20,566 nt of DNA from Glomus cerebriforme (GCA_003550305.1 QKYT01000085.1:218309-238874), one strand, 5' to 3'. Numbered from the stretch's first letter, positions 1 to 10,067 are shown. Notes: generated from the letters alone by a model not told the origin. Numbers and translations are program-made.

Positions 1-146
1 ATATGTAACACATATTTAATTTAGATTTGTGTAATGTATATCTTACTAAAATAATTAAATTTTTACAAAAATTTCAATTTAGTCTAATTCCGAAAATCGG
101 CCCATATGCTGTTTCAGATCGGAGTTTTAAATAAAATAGCACGTTC

Positions 147-558
147 CAGGTTGGTGGCGCAGTTAACTAACTGTGGCGCAGAAACATTTTGCAAAAAAAA
201 AATATTTCCTCAATATATAAAGCTTTTAAAAAGCATGCGATATGTGTATTTTTGCCCGCTCTGCAAGTTTACTTAGAGTAGCAAAGGTGATTTTGAAGGT
301 CGTTTATGACTTATTTCAATAAAACTCTTTTTTTTCCGTTAAAATTAATCCAACCATTTTTGGAAATGATCGGCGAAGAGGATTTTTTTATTTTTTTTAT
401 ATGTAAAGTTAAAACCTACTTTTAAAATCCCTTCCGGCCTTTAAGTAAACTTGCAGAGCGACTAAAAATATAGTCACGTTAAGAATTTTGGGAGTTTTTT
501 ATTAAGTTATAAACTTATTTTTTATAAGTTTGAAAATTGCTGCGCCACTAACCTCCTG
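147..558. repeat. Long diverged inverted-repeat (foldback/MITE-like) element
   Basis: The two ends are inverted copies. The left end (147-162) reads CAGGTTGGTGGCGCAG and the right end (540-558), reverse-complemented, reads CAGGAGGTTAGTGGCGCAG. Further in, 257-275 and 442-460 are a perfect 19-bp inverted pair, and weaker similarity continues to about 310 on the left and 405 on the right, so each arm is about 150-165 bp around a short centre. GTGGCGCAG occurs twice in the left arm (154-162, 173-181). No open frame is present. Flanking 8-mers (139-146, 559-566) agree at only 5 of 8 positions, so a target duplication is not established. It is most likely an old non-autonomous DNA transposon; the superfamily is unknown. 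Confidence 0.75.
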
Positions 559-1054
559 ACATGTTATAAAATACATTATATCTGTTATAATACAAAACAT
601 CATTATATAAGATAATTTATACGGATTCGAATAATAGGAAAAAAAATTCATAAGTCAATGAGTCATGTACAAACTAAATTTGATTTGCGTGATTGTAAAA
701 CACAAAACTATATACAGTATACATGATAAAAGTATATAAATAGAACGAAAATTCATGTTACGAGAAAATGTTTTTCAATTTAATATTCTTCTAAAAGATG
801 TCTTATCATTAATTAAACCAGATTGATAAAATCATTATTTTTGAACTCCATGTCAAGGAAATACCACAATAAAATATCTATGTTTTAGAGGTAGCTATGT
901 TTCCTCCTTCTGACATATAGAGTATTTCTTTTTTTTTAATAATAGTGAAACTAAATATATCGAGCATCTTTTATTTCCGTTTTCAAAACGGTTGAAATGT
1001 TCGAAAATTTATGGCTTATATTTTACATAGATCTTCGTACGGGAATAGTACAGT
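559..1054. other. AT-rich intergenic DNA, no gene seen
   Basis: Lies between the inverted-repeat element and the F-box-like relic. No open frame, RNA gene or convincing promoter was recognised. It may hold the lost 5' part of the pseudogene that follows, but nothing in it reads as an F-box. Confidence 0.5.
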
Positions 1055-2164
1055 ATGGTGACCGTTTACACTCAAATTAATGAAGATATTTATGAAGAAA
1101 TATTTGGTGATTATTTAATTGAAGAAATTTATAAATTATTTATAAGTAAATGAATGAACTTCATTAAAATTTTTAGATGTGACTAGAATTAATTATACAA
1201 TATATAATTCCTGGAGCTGAAACTAGTCTTTCATATCTTAATGAATTACATTGTAAAAGTGATGATGACCCAACATTTTTTTATGAATTATCTCAATATT
1301 GTAAACATATAAAAATGTTTTATATAGAACATACATTTCCTAATCCTGGACTCGCGAAATTAATTGAAATTCAAAGAAATGTCATATTAATGACGATGAA
1401 TATGATACGGCTGATAATGATAAATTAATTAATTTACAAAATAAGTATCAATTTTTGATCAATATACTATTAAACATGCTTATAATATTATTTATTTAAG
1501 TATTATAATTGATAAAGATATTGTTTTTCTTAATAATCTTTTACCAAAATTAATTAATTTAAAATCATTATCGTTAGATGGATGCTTATTTAATAAATTT
1601 GATGAGCAATTGAATTTTTCTTCATCATATTATCCTAAGCTTCAAGTACTTAAATTAAATAGTATTTATTATTCTACTGCAATAAAATTATTAAGAAAAC
1701 TGATGAAAATTTTTAGAAAATTTATTCAAATATTTTTTCAATATTGTCCTAATCTAAAATATGTTAAAATAGTTTTAACAGAACAAGATTTATAATTAAT
1801 TGTGAATATTTAGAAGGAATCTATATTGAAATAGGTGGTCAATATAGTATTACTTGGCCTAATTATAAATTATTTGATATTTTAATTAAATATTCCCCAA
1901 TTTATATAAAATTCAATTTCATTATCATAAATTATATGGTATCTTTAGAATTTTTTTTTAGTAAATGGAAAGGTAGAAAATCTTTATATTTATATTTATG
2001 TGAAACTTATAAAAGATCAAATCTTTTTAGTTATCATATAAATAAAAGATTGATTGAATTAATTGAAAAATATAAAAATGAAAATGTTATTAAGAATTAT
2101 GAGATTAATAAAGAATTTAGATATTGAAGATTATGAAGAATTCAACAAATTAATTTTTAGGTAG
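1055..2164 (+). pseudogene. F-box/LRR-like protein relic, N-terminus missing, several frameshifts
   Basis: Reading across frames gives one continuous protein-like path. It starts with MVTVYTQINEDIYEEIF (1055 on), ending in a stop after KLFISK, then IIPGAETSLSYLNELHC from about 1203 in another frame, then a shift near 1380 into DDEYDTADNDKLINLQNKYQ, then from about 1460 QYTIKHAYNIIYLSI and a leucine-rich stretch (LPKLINLKSLSLDGC) with LRR-type LxxLxxLxL spacing. Two later pieces (1610-1795 and 1936-2127) and a final shift to a stop at 2162-2164 complete it. The phrases EIYKLFI, IPGAE and LNELHC fit, from memory, the large F-box-like family of Rhizophagus, in which a short F-box precedes LRR-like repeats. 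The F-box itself is absent here. With at least four frame breaks it cannot make the protein. Family assignment is recognition, not a search result. Confidence 0.72.
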
Positions 2165-2836
2165 ATTATTTATAAATTTAATGTAATATTAAATAAATAA
2201 ATTTTATCTTTTTAATTTTTATGTATTAATAAAAAAAGTTAGTATTTTATTAGTTAGCAAGGTAACGAATAATACTGAAAGGGTACAGTGGGAGGAGAAA
2301 ATGCGTATAATAAGCCAAAATAATAATATAAATCTTTCCTTTTTTAGACAAATTTTGATAATGTTGGCCAGTATTTATTACTTTTTTTTGGTAACTGACT
2401 AACATTATCATAATTTCGGCCCTGAAAAATTGCATACAGCCAATAGTAAATTTTTTTTGGCTGGACCTTATATATTTCGGGAAATAATACGAAAATACAG
2501 TTATCTGACTGCTGCGGCAATAATTAGAAGGTAATGAAAATAATAAATTTCATGGTTACTGATCACTGCAGTGACAATGTTGTTAAAAATAAATTAGTAA
2601 TTATCCTAATTTATTAAAACAATACAATAAAACAATAATAAAAAATCATACCACTAACCAATCTTCCACAGTACACCGAACTGAAAAAAATCTAACCTTT
2701 TATTTTTTTGATTTTTATTTTAGCCAAATTGCCAAGTCTAAACTTTAGGTTAAATTTTTTTTTAGCCAAAAAATTACTGAGCCTAGACAAATAAAATTAT
2801 TATGAGGGTTTTTTATTAATTAAAAAAAAATTTTCT
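2165..2836. other. Intergenic DNA with small hairpins, no gene seen
   Basis: AT-rich. An ATG-initiated 61-codon frame on the minus strand (2250-2435) shows no recognisable motif. A short hairpin pairs CAGCCA near 2437 with TGGCTG near 2459. TAGCCAAA recurs near 2723 and 2763. These look like worn repeat debris. Confidence 0.4.
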
Positions 2837-2844
2837 ATTTAAAC
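2837..2844. repeat. Left target-site duplication of the hAT-like element
   Basis: ATTTAAAC directly abuts the left terminus TAGAG and is repeated exactly at 3190-3197 next to the right terminus. Confidence 0.85.
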
Positions 2845-3189
2845 TAGAGTTCCAATCCGAGGATCGACGGATGGAAACACTTTGACGATTATACATGGAT
2901 TTAATCAATTAAAGTCAAGTTTTGTTTTGAGATATCTTCGGATTCTACTCCAATGCGCAATATAGTGGAATTAAAATCTGTTTCAATTATAAAATGGAAA
3001 AGAAATTCAACTCGGATCGAAAATCCATCCGATCGGATGACAAATTCAATCCGAATTGAATTTCTCTTTTTTTTTTATTATTATCAACACTCTTAAATTT
3101 ACCGAAAAAAAATCCTTACCTTTATTGATTAAATCCACATGTAAATTGCCAAAATATCCCCATCCGTCGATCCTCGGATTGGAACTCTA
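2845..3189. mobile_element. hAT-like MITE with perfect termini and exact 8-bp target duplication
   Basis: Both ends read TAGAGTTCCAATCCGAGGAT inward and are identical for 30 bp (2845-2874 against 3160-3189). Similarity continues to about 70 bp per arm, with GGATTTAATCAAT shared. The element is flanked on both sides by ATTTAAAC (2837-2844 and 3190-3197), an exact 8-bp duplication. Eight-base duplications and termini of the form YARNG (here TAGAG) are typical of hAT transposons, and ATTTAAAC fits the nTnnnnAn target preference known for part of that superfamily. At 345 bp with no open frame it must be non-autonomous. Perfect ends and duplication suggest recent insertion. Confidence 0.88.
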
Positions 3190-3197
3190 ATTTAAAC
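3190..3197. repeat. Right target-site duplication of the hAT-like element
   Basis: ATTTAAAC, an exact copy of 2837-2844, directly follows the right terminus CTCTA. Confidence 0.85.
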
Positions 3198-3709
3198 AAC
3201 CTTTAATCCATAAAACAGAGGTTGGTTCCCTCCTTTACATCTATATATACATCAACATCAACATTAGCTTTTGATGTATATGCAAGCGAAATGCAAAATT
3301 AACTTTATTATAAATTCATAAAATTAATTTTTATATTACATGTTGGAAGTAAATTATGTCATTGTCTATTTATAGTTATACTAAATTAGTGACTATAAAA
3401 ATATTTCCTGCCTATCTCCTATCTTAGATAATCCTTAACAGACCAACCTCGTTAGTATAACCCACTAACTACCCACTGTCATCAGCTAACCCTTGCTAAC
3501 TGACCAAATCAATCTTCAATTTGTTACGATTGCTATGTGTAGATTCTGTCTTATATAAATTAATTAATATAGTTATTTTAAATTGTTTAAAGAAAAATAA
3601 AGATGTTAGTTTAAATTTAGAACATATTAGAAATTAGAAAATATCTAAATATTAATATATATACGCTTAATATCACATGCAAAATATTCAGCATCTAATA
3701 CTACTTTTT
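3198..3709. other. Intergenic DNA, no gene seen
   Basis: Holds a small inverted pair (ATATACATCA near 3245, TGATGTATAT near 3273) and a C-rich stretch at about 3430-3510 in which CTAAC-type words recur. No open frame of note and no RNA gene recognised. Confidence 0.4.
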
Positions 3710-4696
3710 CTAGATAAAATATTTAAATAACGTCCCTCTTTTAACCTTGTTAAAATATAAATCCATTTTCTTGTTGTATTCTTCCATTAAACGCTTTCAT
3801 GTATATTGGTCAATAGGCCAACTATTACGATCAACTTTTAATTGTTGTATATTTCTTTATTTACTAATAGGTTCGTATAGGAGATTATATCATTAGTTCA
3901 GTATAATTTTCTTCTTCATTGACTATGGTCTTTGTTTGTTTTTTTTATTTGATTTGTTCTTTTCTTTTTTATTTTTCCCTTTGATGACTTGTTTATTTGA
4001 CTTAGACTCTAATGCAATGTTATATTCTATAACTCTGTTGATTTAAATTTTGTTGATTTAAATGATATAAAATAATAAATGAAGCAAATGGAAAAATAGA
4101 TAGAAAAAGAGTAAGAGATAGAAGTAGAAAAGCTGAGAAGATATAGTTCCAGAAATGTGTATTGTTACCCAAAAAATCAAAATTTTGTCTATTCAAAGGA
4201 ATATATTTAGTAGTATAATTTTTAAATCTTTTGTCTTTAAATTGATTAAGATTTAGTTTATATGGATCTTTAATTTGTTTTGATAACTTTTCAAATTTTT
4301 ATATCTATCCATTCTTTTTTTTTTCTTTGTTTGATTTAGATTTGGTGTTAGTTCAGATTTAGTGTGTATAATCTTTGTACCTGACAATTTGTTCGATCTT
4401 AAATATGTAGCCCTTAGCCTATTGCTTGAGATTACCTTTAGAGAATCCTTTAATTTAACATTTGTCTTTTCTTGAGCTTTTGGAGTATCTTGAATTTTCT
4501 TGAAATGTAGATGACAACGATAACTATTTTGTGATAAAACGGATGCTGTTAGTATACTACAATGACAATGTATATATACAGTATTCCAAAAAAATATTTG
4601 TTTTTTATATGAAAATCGAAAAGTTTTTGTTTCATTTCTTTTTGCTGTATTATTTGATAATCTCTTTTGACCGCTTATTTCTGAAATATTTGTTTT
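3710..4696 (-). pseudogene. Unrecognised K/N/Q-rich protein gene relic with frameshifts; no usable start codon
   Basis: On the minus strand a frame stays open for 147 codons (4696-4256, stop 4253-4255). It overlaps a second open frame of 92 codons (4298-4023, stop 4020-4022), which overlaps a third of 39 codons (4042-3926). A fourth stretch (3889-3713, stop 3710-3712) has two internal stops. The joined path is protein-like: TPNLNQTKKKK, then KQIKDPYKLNLNQFKDKRF, then a hydrophobic run (FWNYIFSAFLLLSLTLF), then a lysine-rich piece (KQVIKGKNKKEKNK), and finally IDQYT-stop-KRLMEEYNKKMDLYF. The only ATG in the first frame is near its end (4310-4312). A TTTCAG at the upstream edge (4681-4686) could be a 3' splice site. 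I do not recognise the family. It may be a decayed host gene, a transposon gene or cargo of the adjacent Helitron-like element. Confidence 0.5.
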
Positions 4697-4730
4697 CTAT
4701 GTACACGATTTTACTATATTAGTTTATGCT

Positions 4731-4756
4731 CTACGAAGCAACGGGTTACGGCTAGT
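4731..4756 (+). mobile_element. Helitron-like 3' terminus (CTAG followed by T)
   Basis: CTACGAAGCAACGGG is followed by TTACGGCTAG and then T. Known Helitrons end in CTRR (here CTAG, 4752-4755), inserted next to T, with a short GC-rich hairpin just upstream. The GAAGC..CGGG core resembles such hairpins, but pairing is imperfect, so the end is probably old. No 5' terminus (TC...) was located. AT dinucleotide repeats follow at 4769-4802. The interior of such an element would run to lower coordinates and so include the gene relic at 3710-4696. Confidence 0.4.
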
Positions 4757-4768
4757 ATAAATAAAAGA

Positions 4769-4802
4769 AGATATATATATCAGATATATATATATATATA
4801 TT
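4769..4802. repeat. AT dinucleotide microsatellite
   Basis: Two runs of alternating A and T separated by a CAG interruption. Simple sequence, often found beside transposon ends. Confidence 0.75.
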
Positions 4803-4872
4803 ACAAAAATCTTCATGTTAATTTAATTCATACTTTTTAAAAAAATAGTTGTTTAAATGTTTAAAAGATTAT

Positions 4873-5221
4873 GAAAAATTGTATTTGTAACATCCTGTTA
4901 TATGTCTTATTTGTAACAACTTTTTTTTATTTTTTTTAATAATAAATTATTTTAAATGTTTTATAAATAAGATTTCTACATGTAAAATTTAATTTGGAAA
5001 ACTTTTACTTAATGTAACAAAGACAGTTTCATAGATAAAATTTTAAGTTATAAGCAGTTTTTTGAAATTTTTTAAAAAAATTCTTGTTTTAGTTACACAA
5101 CTGATCTTTTATTTTGATTCGCTAAACTATTTACGTTACACCTGATCTTAAATTTTAATTGGATAAAATTGAGGTTGTTACAAATAAGACACGTAACATG
5201 ATGTTACAAATAGATTTATCC
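4873..5221. mobile_element. Mutator-like MITE with 9-bp target duplication
   Basis: The arms are inverted copies: CTTATTTGTAACAAC near 4905-4920 matches the complement of GTTGTTACAAATAAG near 5174-5188, and the outer parts share TATTTGTAACATC. Taking the ends at 4873 and 5221, the outermost 22 positions agree at 17, and the inner part extends the arms to roughly 45-50 bp. AAAGATTAT flanks both sides (4864-4872 and 5222-5230). A 9-bp duplication with termini starting in G fits Mutator-like elements. At 349 bp it has no coding capacity. Inside, GTTACAC..CTGATCTT occurs twice (5092-5126 and 5135-5167), an internal duplication. The superfamily call rests mainly on duplication length. Confidence 0.7.
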
Positions 5222-5230
5222 AAAGATTAT

Positions 5231-5987
5231 AACTGTTTTATTACAATATTTAAAAAAAATCTATAAGAATAAATTAAATATTACTTTAAAAATATAAAAG
5301 AAATATACTGTATTTTAATTATTGATACTTATGTTGTTAATACATTTATCTTTGTCTTATGACTATGGTGACGACATCCTTTTGAAATTATTGGAATAGC
5401 TGTGCCATATTTATCAGATTTTCCTAGTTTTCTTTGGTTTCAAAAAAGGTTAATCAACGATATCCGATCAGAAAGCATTAATAATTCTTAATGAGCAAAA
5501 TAAAATACCATTAGTGATTTTTCAGCGTAAAAAATAGATATAGTATGTATTATATCGTAAAACATAAAATAGTTATCCATAGTTAATAAGTACTGTTAAA
5601 GACACGTAATAAAATAAGTAAACCACTGATTTTTGCTTGTACAAATAAATCAGATTCGGGTTGAACTTTTAATATATTAGACATTTTTTCTCTATAAGAT
5701 TAAGAATTTGGTTTCACATTAGATAAAAGTTCAAAATTATAGTTAAGACCATATATTTTTTTTTGGATAAGTATAAACTTTATTTTTGGTTTTTTTAAAC
5801 TAGAATTACATTTTGATCAGTTACAAAATTTTTAAATCACAAATATAAAAATAAATATCTATTTATACTTGATAAAATAAATACTGCATATTATATATAT
5901 AAAAGAAAATATGAAAAAAATGAAAAAAAAAGTAAAAAAGTTCAAAGTTTTTTTATATAACTAAATCTGTTAAATCTATCTACTTTA
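5231..5987. other. Intergenic DNA downstream of the channel gene, no gene seen
   Basis: AT-rich. A 38-codon stop-free plus-strand frame at about 5367-5480 includes HPFEIIGIAVPYLSDFPSF but has no start and no recognised relative. The part next to 5988 is the 3' flank of the channel gene and contains T-rich and A-rich runs but no definite processing signal. Confidence 0.4.
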
Positions 5988-8900
5988 TTAATCAATTTTA
6001 TTAACAATATCATTATTAATATTTGATTTATTAGTAAAGGTCTTTAATAATTCTTGTATATTCTGCATATTTTTCATCTGTTGTTCAATATTCTTTGTCT
6101 GTTGTTCAATATTCTTTGTCTGTTGCTCAATATACTTCATCTGTTGTTCAATATTCTTCGTTTGTTCAATATTCTTTGTCTTTTGTTCATTCATCTGTTT
6201 TTCGAATTCACTCCTAAGTTTATCAATTGATTCTTTATCATTAGTAGGTTCTGGAATATTTAATAATTTTCTCAACTTCTTACTGATAATTGGAGTATAA
6301 GCACCAAAATCAGTTTGCTTATTATCAATTGCATTAATTAATTTACGAACTTCATTGACGGGTACATCATAATAGCTGTAATAATTAAATCAAAAATAAG
6401 AAATTAAATTAAAAAAATACATATATTTGATAAAAACAATTTTACTTACATCCAATCTGGAAAATATTCTCTATTTTTTCTATGGCGAGGTAATAAATAA
6501 AATAATTCGATTTCCATAATAACCTTTAAATAAAAATAAGAATTGTTTTAAAATTTAAAATAAATATCTAATAATTAATGAAATATATAATTAATGATAT
6601 AAAAAGTTTTACTTTTGCTTTTTGAAGTAAATATTCTTGATATTTATTATAGTCTTCAATTGCTATACAAAGCAATCCAATAAATAAATTCATGAGATAA
6701 ACTGATGTGGAAAATGTAAATAAAACTAAAAGAATTGTCATTATAGGAGCTTCACGGTANGTCCATGATGATAAAGATCCAGAATCACCTATTATTATAT
6801 AAATATAGCATATTTAAATTAATTCTTGATTAAAAATAATAATAAATTAAATAAATTATTACCTGTAAGAAGTAAATACATTGCTAAAANTGAAGTAGGA
6901 TACCAACTAAACATATTTGTATTTGAATCAGGAGGTTGAATTAATGTAGGAGTAGGATTTATAGTTCCATCTGAATTAATGGGATTATATTTAATTGCTA
7001 GATTCAATGGATCATTTTCTTCATCATATTTGGGACTTAAAATGATGAAGAATGCATGAGCAAATCCAGATATAATAAAAATTAAAATCACCAAGAAAGG
7101 AAAAACNCTTTTTGCAACACCAATTATTAANACAAAGTAAACTCCAAATGATTTAAATACTCGGAAAAATAATAAAAATTTAAAATATAATAGCAAATTA
7201 GAAAATGCTATCATCCAAAGTGGTGGTTTTCCTCTAATAAGCCAATACATAGATGTTATAACAGGTAAAGAATATGCTCCTACGTCTATTAGTAATAAAA
7301 GGTATTATTTTTTGATAATAAAAGAATTAAGATTAATTACAAGTAAAAAAAAAATATATTAATTACTTACCAAATAAATTCCATGGATCAGTAAAATATA
7401 ATTTTGGCTTCCATAAACATTGCCGAATTTCAAAAATTAAATAAATAATTCCAAATAAGATTGAAATTATAAAAAGTATTTTAAATTGTTCTATTGTAGA
7501 AGCTAATGCAAAACAAAGAAAAAAAATAGTATAGGAAATCCAGATTATATAATAAATTATCTTAAAAGCATTCCATTTAAATTCTATAATGGCAGCAAAA
7601 TTCCACCATTTGTAAAAATTATTGGAATCTATATTACAAAAAAGAATAGATTTTGACTTAGTTAAAATATCATTCCAAGCATTAGAATTATCATCATGGT
7701 ATTTACAAATTTGGGGAAAAGGAACAACAAAACTAATAACTTCTATTTCTGAAGAAGAAGAAGAATATTCACGAATAAAAAAATTATTTGAATACGCATA
7801 AACAAAATTATTTTTTGAAGTTCTTTTCTTAGGCAAACAAATAAGAATAGAAGTAAGTAAAAAATATTTTGTTACTAAATAAGAATAATGATCACATAAA
7901 CGAGGTAAATATGGACTAATAATTGCCAAATAACCAATATTTGCTGGATTATTTTCAATTAATTCAAATATTTTGTCAAAAATTGACTGAATAATAAAAT
8001 CATCAATTTTATTAATTGCTGTTTCTAATATTTTTGGTCCAAATTTTGAAAATTCTACTGGTTCTTTTATAATACTTAAAAGTAATTGATTATACATATC
8101 TTTCTTAAACTCAAATATGTTTTGAAAATTTGGTGATGGTAATGAAGATTGTGAACTATCAAATTCATTATCTAAAATAGTTTGAATTTTATTATGTATA
8201 TTTATAAATATATTACTATTCCAATAATAATAATATCGGAGTCGTAATGAATCTTCATCAACTGTATAAATATAGATTCCAAATATAGTAATTATAGCCA
8301 AATCCTGGTTATTTAATAATTTGTATGAAAAAATTTCATTTAAGGAATGCCTTTTCTGTATTTTTTCCCATTTATTATTATTTTGTGATTTTTTAATTCC
8401 AGAAAGTTCAAATCCACTTTGAATTTCAAATTGAAAAAGTTCTCCACCCAATTTAATCATATTATTTCTTTCAATATTATCAGTATTATCTTTAGAATCT
8501 TCAAACATTTTTCGTATAGTTTTAAAAGTGGATAAAGTATAAATATTACTATGATAGGTAGTGTTTAACATTTGTTGAAATGTATCAAACGTATTTTTCT
8601 TCAACACATCTGTGACCCAAACACTATTTTCATCAATGGAAAATTTTTTGTTTGATTTAGTTATAATATTTTGATTGTGAAAATTTATATTAGTTATGTT
8701 AACATCGCCAATATCATTAGTAATATCAATTGCATCAGAAGGATGAAAAGGATCTAGAAATTTGTATGAGTATTTTTTATTAGAATGTTTAGCTGCTCTA
8801 ATAATTAATCCTTCAGAACCATCATCTAAAATTACAAATTCTATTGGAATAAAATCCAAATCTATGAATAAAAAAAATAAATAAATTATTATTAGATAAA

Positions 8901-10067
8901 TAAAAAAAATTGTAATTAAATTTATATGAAAGGACGTCACTATAATATTTCATATATATAAAAATGAAAATTAGAATTTAAAACCCTTAAGTTGAGTTGT
9001 AGACGGGTATCATACGATATTCAAAAATTCATAACGTATTTTTTAATGATGTCGCGTGATAAGAGGCGATCGGAAAATAAAATAGGGATGCGTCCTGCGT
9101 AAAAAAAAAAAAAGAATATTTTTTTTTAAAAAATTAAAGTACCATAAAAATAATACCAACCATATCTTGAAATCCACACTCCAGTTTCCATCGAAAATAT
9201 ATCAATCTTTTTACTAATATTTAATGCCAATAATGTTTGATTTTTGTTTATTACTACATTAAAATAATCAAAATAAAGTATGTCGTATTCCAATAATTTG
9301 TATTCCATTTCAACAGTCATTTTTGATAAATCCCATTGAATAATTCCAAATTCATTAAAAGAGAATAACTTTGACTGATATATAATTTGTTTTTTACTAC
9401 TTTTAGGCACGTTTATACCATATATTTGAGGAGTTGTTGCATAGTAATTATTTTCAAAAAGGTACTTGTAAATTTTATATTTAGAATATTTAAGTTCTAG
9501 AATTACATCACCATTATGAAGAAATTCAATCCTAGAAAATTTTTTTGGTGTATCCTTCAATTGAAAAAGTTGATCTTTTTTAAGATCAAAAATAAATACA
9601 CCTACAATGAATATTATAAATTAGATAAAAAAAAAATATATTTTTATAAACATCTAAAAATACAACTATTCTCACCATATTCATCTGTTTGAAATAATAA
9701 AAAATTTTTATATAATGCAACACCACGAATGACTTCATGCTCAAAACATACATCGAATTGTTGTTGTCCATTTTTTTCGATGTTAACTGACCATACAAAT
9801 ATTAACCTATTTTTTCTATTATAAATAACAGCATAAATCATTTCTTCTTTACTATAAGTTTCAATATATTGAGGAACAATTAATCTATCATTTTTGTCAT
9901 GGTTATATTTTGTATTTTGTTTTTTTTTAAGAGTAAAAGGTGCTGATGTGATTATGTTTACAGATTTGTCATCATCTTCGGTTAGATTTGATATTTATTT
10001 CTTTTAATGATTCTACATCCATTTCATTTACGTCCGACCTCTGACTTTGTTCTTTCTCGCCTTCCAT
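5988..10067 (-). CDS. WD40-like / six-transmembrane cation channel (TRP-like) protein, 7 exons, one frameshift
   Basis: Exons inferred from GT..AG junctions that keep frame: 10067-9676, 9601-9161, 8861-7371, 7285-6863, 6788-6613, 6523-6450, 6375-5988 (stop). After allowing for one extra base the sum is 3384 nt, or 1127 residues. Residues about 60-360 show propeller-like strands (e.g. NRLIFVWSVNIEKNGQQQFD, YGVFIFDLKKDQLF). Hydrophobic segments lie near 710-730, 737-754, 797-818, 834-858 and 931-955. The loop LLLTGDSGSLSSW (912-924) sits before the last segment, where TRP/voltage-gated-type channels keep the selectivity filter. The tail (about 1050-1110) is a coiled coil of IEQQTKN heptads. From the fold I infer a membrane cation channel; ion and gating are unknown. 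The ATG at 10067 opens MEGEKEQ; after residue 29 (near 9980-9981) an extra base breaks the frame, by sequencing error or early decay. Ns at 6760 and 7131 do not change a residue; those at 6890 and 7107 leave it open. Confidence 0.87.
6071..6190 (-). repeat. 21-bp tandem repeats encoding coiled-coil heptads
   Basis: In the last exon of the channel gene a 21-bp unit (on the plus strand TGTTGTTCAATATTCTTTG and variants) is repeated about five times, one copy being shortened. It encodes IEQQTKN/IEQQMKY heptads with isoleucine at a constant position. Such repeats expand and contract easily, so length variation between alleles or paralogues is likely. Confidence 0.8.
8944..9121 (+). repeat. Possible SINE-like insertion with poly-A tail inside channel intron 2
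   Basis: Intron 2 of the channel gene (9160-8862) is 299 nt, while the other introns are 74-89 nt. Its extra part contains a GC-richer stretch (9048-9100, with GTCGCGTGATAAGAGGCGAT) ending in 13 A (9101-9113). AATATTT occurs on both sides (8944-8950 and 9115-9121) and could be a target duplication, but in such AT-rich DNA that is weak. No tRNA-type promoter boxes were recognised. The orientation is opposite to the host gene. Confidence 0.35.

Noticed and set aside
4531..4722. Plus-strand 63-codon frame with ATG
   Set aside because: Hydrophobic AT-driven peptide opposite the longer, more protein-like minus-strand frame.
7363..8940. Open frame starting MTSFHINLITIFF as a separate gene start
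   Set aside because: Its first 26 codons lie in intron 2. A TTCATAG splice acceptor at 8868-8862 joins exon 2 in frame, giving RYDLDFIPIEF.
9586..9798. 70-codon minus-strand frame
   Set aside because: Out of frame with channel exon 1 and running through intron 1; it is a shadow.
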